Positions 26,279 through 37,005 of a stretch of DNA of 44,832 bases are shown one piece after another. This DNA is from Verrucomicrobiales bacterium (lineage in GTDB: Bacteria; Verrucomicrobiota; Verrucomicrobiia; Limisphaerales; JAQGOY01). The position numbers were made by a program, and so were the translations under genes. The notes under the pieces were generated by a model. It ran no database searches. It was not told the DNA's origin and saw only the letters and a list, made by a program, of their open reading frames with translations. The stretch is from NCBI GenBank assembly GCA_028293375.1, contig JAQGOY010000278.1, positions 1-44,832 on the forward strand, in the 5' to 3' direction. Every line of letters begins with the position of its first letter. Position 1 is the stretch's first letter.

Positions 26279-26893
26279 ATGTTTACGGGTCTTGTTGAAG
26301 AAGCGGGATTTGTGGAGTGCATCCTGAAGAGTGATGGAGCCATAAGGCTCTCGGTGCGCGCGCTGCTTTGCGGAGCAGGGTGTTCCAGGGGCGACAGCAT
26401 CTCGGTGAATGGTTGTTGCCTGACCGTTGTTGACACGATAACCACGCCGGGAGTGGAAGGAGCGGTGGTTTCTTTCGAGCTGCTCCAGGAAACGTGGAAC
26501 CTGACCAATCTCCAATATGCGGCCAAAGGCGACCGGGTTAATCTTGAGAGGGCATTATTGGCCAGTGCGAGACTCGGCGGACACTTTGTGTCGGGACACA
26601 TTGACGAGATGGGGACGATCCTCAAATGGGAAAAATCCGGGTCCGACCATATCCTTGAAATCGGGTGCTCCGCACAATTGTTAAAGTATGTTGTTCATAA
26701 AGGATCAATCGCCCTGGACGGAATGAGCCTGACTGTTGCCAGCGTGTTTGAGGGCGGTTTCCGGGTTTGGATCATTCCGCACACTTACGAAGTGACGACA
26801 TTGAAGGAAAGACAATTGGGAGACCGGGTAAACCTGGAGCCGGACCTGCTGGCCAAATACGTGGAGAAGTTGGTGGCCCCGATGCAGCAGTAA
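26279..26893 (+). CDS. ribE: Riboflavin synthase, alpha subunit
   Basis: From ATG 26279 the protein has 204 residues; a longer frame from 26255 would overlap ribD and lacks family support. The start MFTGLVEEAGFVE is the family signature. Two lumazine-binding repeats follow: repeat 1 (about 1-97) with GDSISVNGCCLTV, repeat 2 (about 98-195) with HFVSGHIDEMG and GSIALDGMSLTV. The enzyme dismutates two molecules of 6,7-dimethyl-8-ribityllumazine to riboflavin. AGGGG about 10 bp upstream can serve as ribosome binding site. It ends the nusB-ribE run at a bidirectional terminator; ribAB and ribH are not in the window. Confidence 0.96.
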   Translation: MFTGLVEEAGFVECILKSDGAIRLSVRALLCGAGCSRGDSISVNGCCLTVVDTITTPGVEGAVVSFELLQETWNLTNLQYAAKGDRVNLERALLASARLGGHFVSGHIDEMGTILKWEKSGSDHILEIGCSAQLLKYVVHKGSIALDGMSLTVASVFEGGFRVWIIPHTYEVTTLKERQLGDRVNLEPDLLAKYVEKLVAPMQQ

Positions 26894-26898
26894 AGAAA

Positions 26899-26922
26899 AA
26901 GGGACGGCCAAAGCCGTCCCTT
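26899..26922. terminator. Bidirectional intrinsic terminator between ribE and groL
   Basis: A 10-bp stem (AAGGGACGGC, 26899-26908, with its complement 26913-26922) and a CAAA loop lie between the convergent genes. On the minus strand it is followed by TTTCTTTA; on the plus strand by CTCTTG, so it fits groL best. Confidence 0.85.
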
Positions 26923-26955
26923 CTCTTGAGATTGTTTGATAACAACCGGGTAGGA

Positions 26956-28605
<1,650 letters not shown>

Positions 28606-28619
28606 TTAGTTGGGTTTAA

Positions 28620-28913
28620 TTAGTCGATAACGGCGAGAACGTCATCGGAGTTTAAAATTTTGTATTCTTTACCATCCAGCTTGATCTCGGTTCCGCCATA
28701 CTTGCTGACGAGAACACGATCGCCCTTTTTGACTTCAAATGGAACCTTCTTGCCATTGTCATCTGTCTTTCCGGTGCCGAGTGCGATAACGATGCTTTCG
28801 GTTGGTTTTTCCTTGGCAGAATCAGGGATGATGATGCCGCCTTTTTTTACTTCTTTCTCTTCGGCGGGTTCCACGAGGATCCGGTCACCGAGAGGACGAA
28901 TACTTAATGCCAT
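28620..28913 (-). CDS. groS: Co-chaperonin GroES
   Basis: The 97-residue protein starts [20 protein letters not shown] and contains the mobile-loop region [18 protein letters not shown] (about 23-40) and [15 protein letters not shown]. It caps GroEL. A plausible ribosome binding site (AAGGA) is 8-10 bp upstream. The 142-bp region before it (to the dnaK stop) has no CIRCE element, so HrcA control is not supported; a small hairpin lies at 28993-29007. Whether dnaK, groS and groL share a transcript cannot be decided from the sequence. Confidence 0.97.
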   Translation of the reverse strand: MALSIRPLGDRILVEPAEEKEVKKGGIIIPDSAKEKPTESIVIALGTGKTDDNGKKVPFEVKKGDRVLVSKYGGTEIKLDGKEYKILNSDDVLAVID

Positions 28914-28992
28914 ACTTTAATTTCCTTATTTTGTTTGATTTGGTTTGGTTAATCAAATCCCGCTGCACTCGCCACGGGAAAATTTGCGTTTA

Positions 28993-29040
28993 CGGGACGT
29001 GGTCCCGAAAAACAGACCGGCCTGAAAATAGGTTCCAGGC
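28993..29040 (-). other. Hairpins between dnaK and groS
   Basis: There is a 6-bp stem CGGGAC/GTCCCG with a 3-nt loop (28993-29007), and 13 bp away a 5-bp stem GCCTG/CAGGC (29020-29024/29036-29040) that on the minus strand precedes a U-run after 7 nt. The latter may be a weak dnaK terminator and the former part of the groS leader; neither is certain. Confidence 0.3.
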
Positions 29041-29055
29041 AGGTCATGAGAATCG

Positions 29056-30993
29056 TTACTTTTTATCATCAACTACTTCAGCGTCGATGATCGGGCCTTC
29101 TTCCTTGCTTCCACCTGGTTTGGCCCCTGCTGTGCCCGGTTCGGGACCTGGTTGCGCGCCTGGTCCAGCGCCAGCTTTATCCTGGCCAGCCTTATAAAGA
29201 TCAGCCGAGACTGCCTGCCAGGCTTCTGTCAATTTCGCGGTGGCAGTCTTGATTGCAGCGGTGTCGGTTCCCTTCAGGGCTTCCTTTGCTTCCAACACTG
29301 CTTTTTCAAGAGTTTCTTTGTTCGGTCCCGAAATTTTGTCTCCGCTGTCCTTGATCAATTTTTCGGATCGATAAACAGTGTTGTCCGCTTCATTGCGGGC
29401 TTCGATTTCTTCTTTTCGGGCCTTGTCCTCATCAGCATGCAGTTCTGCGTCCTTGCGCATCTTGTCGATCTCATCCTTGCTAAGACCACTGCTGGCAGTG
29501 ATGGTGATTTTTTGTTCTTTGCCGGTTCCCAAATCCTTGGCACTGACGTGCAGAATCCCGTTGGCATCGATGTCGAAGGTTACTTCGATTTGAGGCATTC
29601 CGCGAGGAGCCGGAGGAATATCGGAAAGGTTGAATTTGCCGATGGTTTTGTTATCGCGGGCAAATTGGCGTTCGCCCTGAAGAACATGAATTTCGACTCC
29701 GGGCTGATTATCCGACGCGGTGGAGAAAGTTTCAGATTTCCGGGTAGGAATCGTTGTATTACGTTCGATCAGTTTGGTGAATACGCCCCCGAGTGTTTCG
29801 ATTCCCAGGGAGAGCGGGGTGACATCCAGAAGGAGGACATCCTTGACTTCGCCTTTGAGCACGCCGCCCTGAATCGCTGCACCGATGGCGACAACTTCGT
29901 CAGGGTTCACGCCCTGATGGGGAGCCTTGTTGACCATGGCTCGAGCGGTTTCAACCACGCGAGGCATACGAGTCATCCCGCCGACCAGCACGAGTTCATC
30001 GATCTTATCGCTGGATAGGCCAGCATCTTTGAGGCAGTTTTTGGTGGGGGTGATGGTTCTTTCGAATAGAGAATCACACAGTTGTTCCATTTTGGCCCTG
30101 GTCAGTTGAATACTGATGTGTTTAGGGCCGCTGGCATCCGCAGTAATGAACGGCAGATTAATGTCGTACTGCTGGGAGCTCGAAAGCGCGATTTTAGCTT
30201 TTTCTGCTTCTTCTTTAATGCGTTGAAGAGCATCAGGCTGTTTGCGCAAATCCATTCCCTGGCTTTTCTTGAAATCATCCAGGATATAATCCATCAAGGC
30301 ATTATCCCAGTCGTCACCACCGAGGTGAGTATCGCCGTTGGTGGCTTTCACTTCGAAAACGCCGTCGCCGATTTCCAGGACCGAGATATCAAATGTTCCA
30401 CCGCCTAAATCGTAGACTGCGATTTTTTCATCTTTTTTCTTATCGAGCCCGTAAGCGAGTGAAGCTGCGGTGGGTTCGTTGATGATACGGAGAACTTCGA
30501 GTCCGGCGATACGTCCGGCGTCTTTGGTCGCCTGGCGTTGAGAATCGTTAAAATAAGCAGGAACTGTAATAACAGCCTGAGTGATTTTCTCGCCGAGGCG
30601 GGTTTCCGCATCGGCTTTCAATTTTGCCAGGATCATGGCCGAGACTTCCTGGGGAGAGAACTGTTTTGGTTTGCCTTCGACCTCGACTTCGACAGCGACA
30701 TCGCCATTGGAAGCCCGGACGACTTTATAAGGGACGCGTTTAATTTCTTCCTGAACTTCGTCAAATTTGCGTCCCATGAAGCGTTTGACGGAGTAAACTG
30801 TATTTCGGGAGTTCGTAACGGCCTGGCGTTTAGCGGCATCGCCGACGAGTCGTTCGCCCGATTTAGTAAATGCGACCACGGACGGGGTCGTGCGCTTGCC
30901 TTCCGAGTTTTCCAATACTACCGGCTCGCCGCCTTCCATTACGGACATGCAGGAGTTGGTAGTTCCCAAATCAATTCCTAAAACTTTTGCCAT
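29056..30993 (-). CDS. dnaK: Chaperone protein DnaK (Hsp70)
   Basis: The 645-residue protein starts with the phosphate-1 motif [20 protein letters not shown] and contains [14 protein letters not shown], the Hsp70 signature [19 protein letters not shown] (about 193-211) and [11 protein letters not shown]. The substrate-binding domain begins near [13 protein letters not shown] and the protein ends in a Gly/Pro-rich linker and DAEVVDDKK. It is an ATP-driven chaperone working with DnaJ and GrpE, neither of which is adjacent here. Its 183-bp upstream region holds an inverted-repeat motif shared with the hsp20 genes and, farther up, two parS sites. It precedes groS by 142 bp on the same strand. Confidence 0.98.
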   Translation of the reverse strand: MAKVLGIDLGTTNSCMSVMEGGEPVVLENSEGKRTTPSVVAFTKSGERLVGDAAKRQAVTNSRNTVYSVKRFMGRKFDEVQEEIKRVPYKVVRASNGDVAVEVEVEGKPKQFSPQEVSAMILAKLKADAETRLGEKITQAVITVPAYFNDSQRQATKDAGRIAGLEVLRIINEPTAASLAYGLDKKKDEKIAVYDLGGGTFDISVLEIGDGVFEVKATNGDTHLGGDDWDNALMDYILDDFKKSQGMDLRKQPDALQRIKEEAEKAKIALSSSQQYDINLPFITADASGPKHISIQLTRAKMEQLCDSLFERTITPTKNCLKDAGLSSDKIDELVLVGGMTRMPRVVETARAMVNKAPHQGVNPDEVVAIGAAIQGGVLKGEVKDVLLLDVTPLSLGIETLGGVFTKLIERNTTIPTRKSETFSTASDNQPGVEIHVLQGERQFARDNKTIGKFNLSDIPPAPRGMPQIEVTFDIDANGILHVSAKDLGTGKEQKITITASSGLSKDEIDKMRKDAELHADEDKARKEEIEARNEADNTVYRSEKLIKDSGDKISGPNKETLEKAVLEAKEALKGTDTAAIKTATAKLTEAWQAVSADLYKAGQDKAGAGPGAQPGPEPGTAGAKPGGSKEEGPIIDAEVVDDKK

Positions 30994-31097
30994 ATCTGGA
31001 AATACTCTAGCAGGGGCGATGCCTAACCTTTTTTTGGAGTTTGCCTAGGGTGGAGACGGCGTAAAGGCATAGGAAGAGAGGTGTGCAAGTGTGACAC

Positions 31098-31125
31098 TGT
31101 GCCATAGTGACTCAAACTTGGCACA
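31098..31125. promoter_or_regulatory. Candidate heat-shock operator upstream of dnaK
   Basis: A perfect inverted repeat TGTGCCA-N14-TGGCACA contains GACTCA in its spacer, about 105 bp upstream of the dnaK start. The same core (GCCATA..GACTCA, GCCA-N14-TGGC) occurs upstream of the hsp20 genes at 38803-38824. It resembles one half-site of the HspR HAIR element (ACTCAAG) but the second HAIR half is absent. Confidence 0.5.
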
Positions 31126-31141
31126 TGTTCCACGTGGAACG
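31126..31141. promoter_or_regulatory. parS-like ParB binding site 1
   Basis: TGTTCCACGTGGAACG differs from a perfect 16-bp parS palindrome only at the last base. It begins directly after the dnaK-side operator candidate, 35 bp before the second site. Confidence 0.8.
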
Positions 31142-31160
31142 TTGTGCCGTGCGGGTTTAA

Positions 31161-31176
31161 TGTTCCACGTGGAACA
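31161..31176. promoter_or_regulatory. parS-like ParB binding site 2
   Basis: TGTTCCACGTGGAACA is a perfect palindrome matching the bacterial chromosomal parS consensus (TGTTnCACGTGnAACA). It directly abuts the mnmG stop codon. parS sites usually cluster near the replication origin, and gidA/mnmG is a classic origin neighbour; parA/parB are not in the window. Confidence 0.85.
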
Positions 31177-33135
31177 TCAAAGATCGCCACAGCAATTTCC
31201 AACATCGGTATGATCGGTGATATGCTCCACCGCAGCACAGGACATGGAGGAGTCCCCTCTCTTCAACCAGACTAGAAGCACACTGATATCTGCCGGGCTG
31301 ACTCCCGATATTCTGGAAGCCTGACCGATAGTAGTGGGTTTTATTTTAGTCAATTTCTGGCGAGCCTCCGTTCGTAGACTGTGAACCTTGAGGTAATCGA
31401 ATCCACTAGGAATTTGCTTTTCTTCCATGGATTTAAATTTGGTCACTTCGGCTTCCTGGCGATCTATATATCCCGCGTATTTGGCAATGATTTCGACCTG
31501 TTCCTGGACGGAAGCAGGCAGGCTTACATTAGCTTTAGGAAGGTTCGTGTATGACATTTCCGGGCGTCGCAAGAGCTGAAGGAGCGTGTCTTTTCCTTCT
31601 CGAGTATTCTCTAATCGCGTTAGCTCCTCCTCTACAGCCTGCTTTTTCTTAATAAACAGGGTATGGTTTCTAACGGGGAGCAATCCCGCGTCATAGCCTA
31701 TCTGACTGAGGCGCATGTCTGCATTATCCTGCCGGAGCAGGAGTCGATACTCTGCCCGCGAGGTGAACATCCTGTAGGGTTCGACCGTTCCCTTGGTGAC
31801 CAGATCATCGACGAGAACTCCTAAATATGCCTGGTCTCGCTTCAATACAATGGGAGGCCTATTCATGGCTCTCAAGGCTGCATTCATACCGGCGATAAGC
31901 CCCTGGGCACCAGCTTCCTCATAGCCGGAGGTCCCATTGATTTGACCGGCGAGATAAAGGTTTTGACAGATCTTGGTTTCCAGTGATGGCTGAAGCTGGG
32001 TGGGAAAGGCAAAGTCATATTCGACCGCATAAGCGGGACGAAGGATTTCAGCGTTTTCACACCCAATGATGGTCTTGACCATCTCTACCTGAACCTCAAA
32101 GGGAAGGCAGGTTGAAAAGCCATTTACATAAATCTCATCCGTCGCGATCCCTTCGGGCTCGAGGAAAATCTGTTGTTTTTCTTTTTCCGGAAATTTGATG
32201 ATCTTGTCCTCGATGGATGGACAATAGCGTGGACCCACACCTTCAATCACTCCCGAGTACATCGGCGACTTGTGAATATTGGCGCGAATAATTTCTGCTG
32301 TTTTGTCAGTAGTCCAAGTGACGAAACAATCCATCTGGCCATTTATACGATCCAGAATTGAACCAGGAGGATATTTGCCATTCGAGTGGCCGATGTCCCC
32401 GGGCGTGATGCCTGAAAGCTCCGGATTGAAAATATCTTCTTTCCAGTAAGTAAAGTATGGGACCGGCTCATCGCCCCCTTGAGGCGTGGTTTTTTCGAGA
32501 TTCAAAGAGCGCCGAAGCAATCGTGGCGGGGTTCCAGTTTTCAGACGACCCAATTCGAGTCCCACTTCCTGCAGTGAAGTGGATAAATTCAAAGCGGCAG
32601 ATTCCCCCGCTCTGCCACCGCTTTGCTGGTTGGCACCGATATGCATCAAACCCCGCAGAAATGTCCCAGTGGTAATGACAACGGTTTTTCCTCGATACTG
32701 CACTTCCAAGGCGGTTTCGACGCCCGTGACAACTCCATTGTCGTGGAGTAGCCTGGTTGTCTGACCTTGTTTAACTTCCAGGTTTGGCGTTCGTTCGCAA
32801 ATCCATTTTAAGCGAAACTGATAAGCCTTCTTATCACACTGGGCTCGAGGTGCCCAAACTGAAGGGCCTTTTCTGGTGTTTAGCATGCGAAACTGGAGAC
32901 CCGTCATGTCCGTGGCCTTACCCATTTCCCCTCCCAATGCGTCAATTTCCCTAGTTAGGTGTCCCTTAGCCAATCCGCCAATGGCTGGATTGCAGGACAT
33001 CTGGCCGATGGTGTCCAGATTGGTGGTGAGCATGAGGGTCTGGCAGCCCATCCGTGCAGCCGCGAGGGCCGCTTCAACGCCGGCATGGCCAGCGCCAACT
33101 ACGATGACATCGTAATGTTTGGGGAAAATGAACAT
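31177..33135 (-). CDS. mnmG: tRNA uridine-5-carboxymethylaminomethyl modification enzyme MnmG
   Basis: From ATG 33135, one base after the pgi stop, the protein has 652 residues; a longer frame from 33162 overlaps pgi and adds nothing conserved. It has the FAD-binding [20 protein letters not shown], the signature [12 protein letters not shown] and the Cys-containing motif [13 protein letters not shown]. The C-terminal domain contains [10 protein letters not shown] and [20 protein letters not shown]. With MnmE it makes the cmnm5 modification at U34 of tRNAs. The protein ends in a short Cys-containing tail (VGNCCGDL) beyond the usual end. parS sites follow at once, consistent with the common origin-proximal location of gidA. 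Confidence 0.96.
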   Translation of the reverse strand: MFIFPKHYDVIVVGAGHAGVEAALAAARMGCQTLMLTTNLDTIGQMSCNPAIGGLAKGHLTREIDALGGEMGKATDMTGLQFRMLNTRKGPSVWAPRAQCDKKAYQFRLKWICERTPNLEVKQGQTTRLLHDNGVVTGVETALEVQYRGKTVVITTGTFLRGLMHIGANQQSGGRAGESAALNLSTSLQEVGLELGRLKTGTPPRLLRRSLNLEKTTPQGGDEPVPYFTYWKEDIFNPELSGITPGDIGHSNGKYPPGSILDRINGQMDCFVTWTTDKTAEIIRANIHKSPMYSGVIEGVGPRYCPSIEDKIIKFPEKEKQQIFLEPEGIATDEIYVNGFSTCLPFEVQVEMVKTIIGCENAEILRPAYAVEYDFAFPTQLQPSLETKICQNLYLAGQINGTSGYEEAGAQGLIAGMNAALRAMNRPPIVLKRDQAYLGVLVDDLVTKGTVEPYRMFTSRAEYRLLLRQDNADMRLSQIGYDAGLLPVRNHTLFIKKKQAVEEELTRLENTREGKDTLLQLLRRPEMSYTNLPKANVSLPASVQEQVEIIAKYAGYIDRQEAEVTKFKSMEEKQIPSGFDYLKVHSLRTEARQKLTKIKPTTIGQASRISGVSPADISVLLVWLKRGDSSMSCAAVEHITDHTDVGNCCGDL

Positions 33136-33136
33136 A

Positions 33137-34735
33137 CTAAGAAATGACCTGATAACTGGCATCCACTGGACTCACCTGATGAAGTTTCTCGATTTTCTTA
33201 TCTGGATTCGCAGCCAGATGTTCGCAAATTTTAAAGATTGTTTCCTTCTCGGTAGGAGCATTCAAAGCCTCCGCCATTTGCTCTGCTGAAAAGGAGCGAT
33301 TTTTGTACTTATGCAAAGTATCCAAAATGCGATGCTGTAGAGAAAGCACGGTAGTGGCAGCTTTTTTGCCCGCTTCAACACCGGGTTGATGATAAGCATT
33401 GACGTTGATGAGAGAGGCATAGATTCCCACCGCGCGCTCGAAAAGGGCAATGAGCAAACCGACGGAGAAGGGGGAAACCTCGCGGATGGTGAGAGTAATG
33501 GACTGTCGGCCCTTTTCGAAAAGGGCCTGGCGTGTTCCAAGATAAAAACCGTGGAGAAAGTCTCCACTGGTTACATTGGGTTCCACCTCCATGGAGGGTT
33601 CATTGCGATCCTTCAAGACCTCAATGAAAACCACAAAGAAATTGGGGACGCCTTCGCGCAGTTGCTGGACATAGGCGTGCTGATCAGTTGAGCCTTTGTT
33701 ACCATAAACGGCAATTCCCTGGTTAACGACTTTGCCAGAGAGATCCAATTCTTTCCCAAGTGACTCCATGACAAGCTGTTGCAAGTATTTAGAGAACAGT
33801 TCCAAGCGGTCCTTATAAGGCAAGACCACCATGTCTTTGCTGCCACGGCCAGCACCCACGTAATGCCACATTAGCGCCAGTTGAGCTGCTGGGTTTTGGA
33901 CGATCTCCTTGTTGCGATTGACAGCATCACAGGCAGCGGCTCCACTTAAAATGAGTCTTATGGGGAATCCCTGAAGTGCGGCTGGCAATAATCCGACTGC
34001 AGATAACACGCTGGTTCGACCACCCACCCAATCCCACATGGGGAAGCGTCGAAGCCAGGCACGGGATTCAGCAAATTTGTCGAGTTCGCTCTGAAGGCCG
34101 GTGATAGCCACGGCGTGCTTGCTAAAATCCAAGCCCTGCTTTTTATATGCGGCTTCCGCTTCCAGCATTCCATTTCTAGTTTCTTTAGTGCCTCCTGATT
34201 TGGAAATGACAATGGAGAGTGTTTGGCCAAGCGAGCCGTTGAGAGTTTGGAGGACTTTATCGATGCCATCAGGGTCGGTATTATCAAAGAAATGGATGGA
34301 GAGTCTATCCGTTGCCGGATTTCCCAGAGCTGCGGCGACGAATTGGGGGCCCAGCGCAGAACCGCCAATGCCAATGATCAGCATTTTTTTAAAGGGACCC
34401 TTGGCCCCTTTTATAGCGCCGGAGTGAACAAGGCCGGCAAAAGTCTCGATGTCCTGGATGGTGGACTCAATCTGACGGGTTATCTCGGGGTTAGGGGCCA
34501 GCTTGGGAGCCCGGAGCCAATAATGTCCAACCATCCTCTTTTCGTCTGGATTGGCGATGGCACCCTGATCGACGAGTTGCATATCATTGAAAGCCTTTTG
34601 GATCCTGCCACCCATGCTATCGAAAAAATTATCAGGAAAACCGACGCGACTGATATCGAGGCCGAGGTTTAAAGTGGGATAAAAAGAATAGAACTTTTTG
34701 AAACGGTCCCAGAGTTGTTCTTGCGTCCAATTCAT
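33137..34735 (-). CDS. pgi: Glucose-6-phosphate isomerase
   Basis: The open frame begins at TTG 34771, but ATG 34735 ([12 protein letters not shown]) is the better start, giving 532 residues. The SIS-fold enzyme shows [29 protein letters not shown] (phosphosugar-binding serines), the family signature [13 protein letters not shown], the His-containing [12 protein letters not shown] and a lysine in [11 protein letters not shown]. It interconverts glucose-6-phosphate and fructose-6-phosphate in the cytosol. It is followed after one base by mnmG, an unusual pairing of glycolysis and tRNA modification. Xylose isomerase is transcribed divergently from the other side, with 141 bp between the start codons. 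Confidence 0.95.
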   Translation of the reverse strand: MNWTQEQLWDRFKKFYSFYPTLNLGLDISRVGFPDNFFDSMGGRIQKAFNDMQLVDQGAIANPDEKRMVGHYWLRAPKLAPNPEITRQIESTIQDIETFAGLVHSGAIKGAKGPFKKMLIIGIGGSALGPQFVAAALGNPATDRLSIHFFDNTDPDGIDKVLQTLNGSLGQTLSIVISKSGGTKETRNGMLEAEAAYKKQGLDFSKHAVAITGLQSELDKFAESRAWLRRFPMWDWVGGRTSVLSAVGLLPAALQGFPIRLILSGAAACDAVNRNKEIVQNPAAQLALMWHYVGAGRGSKDMVVLPYKDRLELFSKYLQQLVMESLGKELDLSGKVVNQGIAVYGNKGSTDQHAYVQQLREGVPNFFVVFIEVLKDRNEPSMEVEPNVTSGDFLHGFYLGTRQALFEKGRQSITLTIREVSPFSVGLLIALFERAVGIYASLINVNAYHQPGVEAGKKAATTVLSLQHRILDTLHKYKNRSFSAEQMAEALNAPTEKETIFKICEHLAANPDKKIEKLHQVSPVDASYQVIS

Positions 34736-34876
34736 AAATGCAAAGACTTTACCCCAGCCGGGGAGAGACAAACAACGAAATCATTCGCAAAAACGATGTA
34801 AAGGCAGGGATAAGGAGGAGACAAAGCTTGCAGGTCGGCCTTTTTTCAATTAGCAATCGAGTTTCTAAATCAAATT

Positions 34877-36193
34877 ATGGCATCAGCAGCTTTTCCAAAT
34901 ATTTCGAAAATAAAATTTGAAGGGGCCACCTCCCGCAACCCTCTCGCTTTTAAGCATTATAATGCGGAAGAACTCGTCGAAGGAAAATCGATGAAGGAGC
35001 ATTTGCGGTTCTCGGTGGTTTACTGGCATACGTTCCGAGGTCGCGGCCTTGATCCATTTGGAGCGCCCACCATGATCCGCCCCTGGGACGATGGCACGGA
35101 GTCGGTTAAAAATGCCGTTCGGCGGGTGAGAGTTGCATTTGAATTCATCGAAAAACTGGGCGCGCCGTATTATGCATTTCATGACCGTGATGTGGCGCCT
35201 GAGGGCAAAAACCTGACGGAGACAAACAAGAATCTCGACGTCGTTGTCAAAGCCTTGAAAGAGGAGCAAAAGAGGACGGGAATAAAACTGTTGTGGGGAA
35301 CGGCATCGCTTTTCGGGAATCCGCGTTATGCACACGGCGCTTCCACCAGCCCCAATGCGGATGTATTTGCTTTTGCCTGCGCACAGGTGAAGAAAGCCCT
35401 GGAAGTAACCAACGAGTTGGGTGGCGAAGGATACGTGTTTTGGGGAGGCCGGGAAGGCTATCAAACGTTGTTGAATACCAATGTAAAACGTGAACTGGAC
35501 CACCTGGCAGCGTTCCTGAGGATGGCAGTCGATTACAAAAAGAAAATCGGTTTCAAGGGGCAATTTTACATCGAGCCAAAACCCAAAGAACCGACCAAGC
35601 ATCAATATGATTCCGATGCAGCCGCGTGCCTAAACTTTCTTCGTGAGTACGGCTTGATTAATGACCTGAAGTTAAATCTGGAGACGAATCACGCCACCCT
35701 GGCCGGACATACGATGGAACATGAGTTGGAGATCGCAGCGGCGGCAGGAGCCTTGGGATCGATCGATGCGAATACGGGTGACGTCATGCTGGGATGGGAT
35801 ACAGACCAGTTCCCGACGGACATTTATTTAACTACCCAATGCATGCTTGCCATTTTGAAAGCTGGCGGATTGACGACGGGCGGGGTGAACTTCGACGCTA
35901 AGGTGCGGCGGGAAAGCTATGACCCCATCGATTTATTCTACGCCCATATAGGTGGGATGGATGCCTTTGCCCGGGGTTTGAAGACAGCGGCAGCGATCCG
36001 CAAAGACGGAAGGCTGGCTGAGTTCGTCAAGGAACGTTACAGCTCCTGGGATAGTGGAATTGGGGCGAAGATCGAGGCAGGAAAATCCTCATTCAAGGAA
36101 CTTGAGGCTTATATGTTGAAAAAAGGCGATTCAAGTCCGTCTCCAAGCGGTCGGCAGGAGTTCCTGGAAAACCTGATCAACGAGTTTATTTAA
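34877..36193 (+). CDS. xylA: Xylose isomerase, class II
   Basis: The 438-residue protein has the catalytic His102 and Asp105 ([13 protein letters not shown]) and the metal ligands Glu233, Lys235 ([15 protein letters not shown]), Glu269, His272 ([12 protein letters not shown]), Asp297 (IDANTGD), Asp308, Asp310 ([10 protein letters not shown]) and Asp340 ([11 protein letters not shown]), all at class II positions. It converts D-xylose to D-xylulose with Mg2+ or Mn2+. No xylulokinase or xylose transporter lies next to it; the divergent neighbour is pgi. A strong terminator follows. A role outside xylose use (glucose/fructose side reaction) is possible but not shown. Confidence 0.97.
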   Translation: MASAAFPNISKIKFEGATSRNPLAFKHYNAEELVEGKSMKEHLRFSVVYWHTFRGRGLDPFGAPTMIRPWDDGTESVKNAVRRVRVAFEFIEKLGAPYYAFHDRDVAPEGKNLTETNKNLDVVVKALKEEQKRTGIKLLWGTASLFGNPRYAHGASTSPNADVFAFACAQVKKALEVTNELGGEGYVFWGGREGYQTLLNTNVKRELDHLAAFLRMAVDYKKKIGFKGQFYIEPKPKEPTKHQYDSDAAACLNFLREYGLINDLKLNLETNHATLAGHTMEHELEIAAAAGALGSIDANTGDVMLGWDTDQFPTDIYLTTQCMLAILKAGGLTTGGVNFDAKVRRESYDPIDLFYAHIGGMDAFARGLKTAAAIRKDGRLAEFVKERYSSWDSGIGAKIEAGKSSFKELEAYMLKKGDSSPSPSGRQEFLENLINEFI

Positions 36194-36221
36194 GCCAAAG
36201 AGAATTCTTGAACTTTTCAGC

Positions 36222-36246
36222 AAAGCGGCCTTCGGGCCGCTTTTTT
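36222..36246 (+). terminator. Intrinsic terminator of xylA
   Basis: A 9-bp stem (AAAGCGGCC 36222-36230, complement 36235-36243) with a stable TTCG tetraloop is followed by a run of six T (36241-36246). It separates xylA from the convergent ECF operon. Confidence 0.9.
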
Positions 36247-36706
36247 ATTGGCTGGGTTTCTTCTCGATATCCTTGATGGAATCAATCAGTGGGGCGATGC
36301 CGTTAGTTTTATCCGACTTGGCAGGCTTGTCGTTCTTACTATCTTTGCGTCTGGATTTTTCGGCGTGATCTTTGTCCATCTGTCGAAGCTTTTCCTTCTG
36401 CTCCGGGGTCAGAACCATTTCGACTTGCGAATGAACGCGCTTCCAAATTTCGGCGTTTTGGGCATCGCATATTTTTTTGGCTTTATTGAAATCACCGGAA
36501 GCCGCATTCCAGGCAGGTTTCAGAGTTCCCTGTTGTTCGGGAGTAAGAGCCAGGCGTTCGACAAAAATCTTTTCGACCATGCCAAAATGAGGAGGCGGAG
36601 CCGGGGATTTACGGGCATAGGCATATCCGCTGACGGCGCCCGAGGCAATGCCCAACAGAAAGGTCAAAAGCAAATAAACCCAGGCTTTATGCGCGCTGCT
36701 CGTCAT
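36245..36706 (-). CDS. Membrane-anchored periplasmic Spy/CnrX-like protein
   Basis: The 153-residue protein has one N-terminal membrane segment (about 9-29; VYLLLTFLLGIASGAVSGYAY) and a helical periplasmic domain. It carries two LTPEQ motifs (RLALTPEQQGTLK near 51-63 and EMVLTPEQKEKLRQMDKDH near 96-114) typical of Spy/CpxP and metal-resistance (CnrX-type) proteins. The tail is lysine/aspartate-rich. The start codon overlaps the stop of the small membrane protein upstream (ATGA). With the ECF sigma factor and that protein it resembles the CnrX sensor of CnrYXH in size and topology; metal or envelope-stress sensing is inferred. Confidence 0.82.
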   Translation of the reverse strand: MTSSAHKAWVYLLLTFLLGIASGAVSGYAYARKSPAPPPHFGMVEKIFVERLALTPEQQGTLKPAWNAASGDFNKAKKICDAQNAEIWKRVHSQVEMVLTPEQKEKLRQMDKDHAEKSRRKDSKNDKPAKSDKTNGIAPLIDSIKDIEKKPSQ

Positions 36707-37002
36707 TTCAAAAAGGTGGTATCGACCGAGGAGATGGGAACCATGTAGGGATCCGAATTGGAATCCTTCAATTCGTAATAACTAATAACAAACATGGCGA
36801 GAGCGGTAGCCACCAGGATGGGAAAACCCTTGCGGAATACTTTCACAAGGGAAACCGCCTGTTCGAGAACAGGGCCAGCCGGACTGGAGCGCAATGTGGA
36901 GAGCACGGCCTGTTCGAGCCGCCAGGAGACGGGGGTGTATTCCTCAGGCAGAAAGGCAGCCTGCGCGAACAGGCGGTCCAAAAGAAGGTTTAGTTTTTTC
37001 AT
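36703..37002 (-). CDS. Small membrane protein, probable anti-sigma factor
   Basis: The 99-residue protein has a cytosolic N-terminal part (about 1-58; EEYTPVSWRLEQAVLSTL), one transmembrane helix (about 59-78; FPILVATALAMFVISYY) and a short periplasmic tail. I see no sequence motif of a named anti-sigma family (no ZAS His-Cys motif). Its position 3 bp after the ECF sigma gene and its 4-base overlap with the Spy-like gene, together with its size, match anti-sigma factors such as CnrY. It probably holds the sigma factor at the membrane until a periplasmic signal arrives. Confidence 0.72.
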   Translation of the reverse strand: MKKLNLLLDRLFAQAAFLPEEYTPVSWRLEQAVLSTLRSSPAGPVLEQAVSLVKVFRKGFPILVATALAMFVISYYELKDSNSDPYMVPISSVDTTFLK

Positions 37003-37005
37003 AAC

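Noticed and set aside
28914-29055. Search for a CIRCE element upstream of groS
   Set aside because: No TTAGCACTC-N9-GAGTGCTAA or close variant is present; GCACTC occurs once without a partner.
31019-31070. ATGCCT/AGGCAT pairing in the dnaK leader as an RNA thermometer
   Set aside because: The stem is only 6 bp with a 40-nt loop and does not cover a ribosome binding site.
31023-31238. 71-codon minus-strand frame across the dnaK-mnmG gap
   Set aside because: Its middle is simply a translation of the two parS palindromes (VPRGT / FHVEH) and it overlaps the mnmG end.
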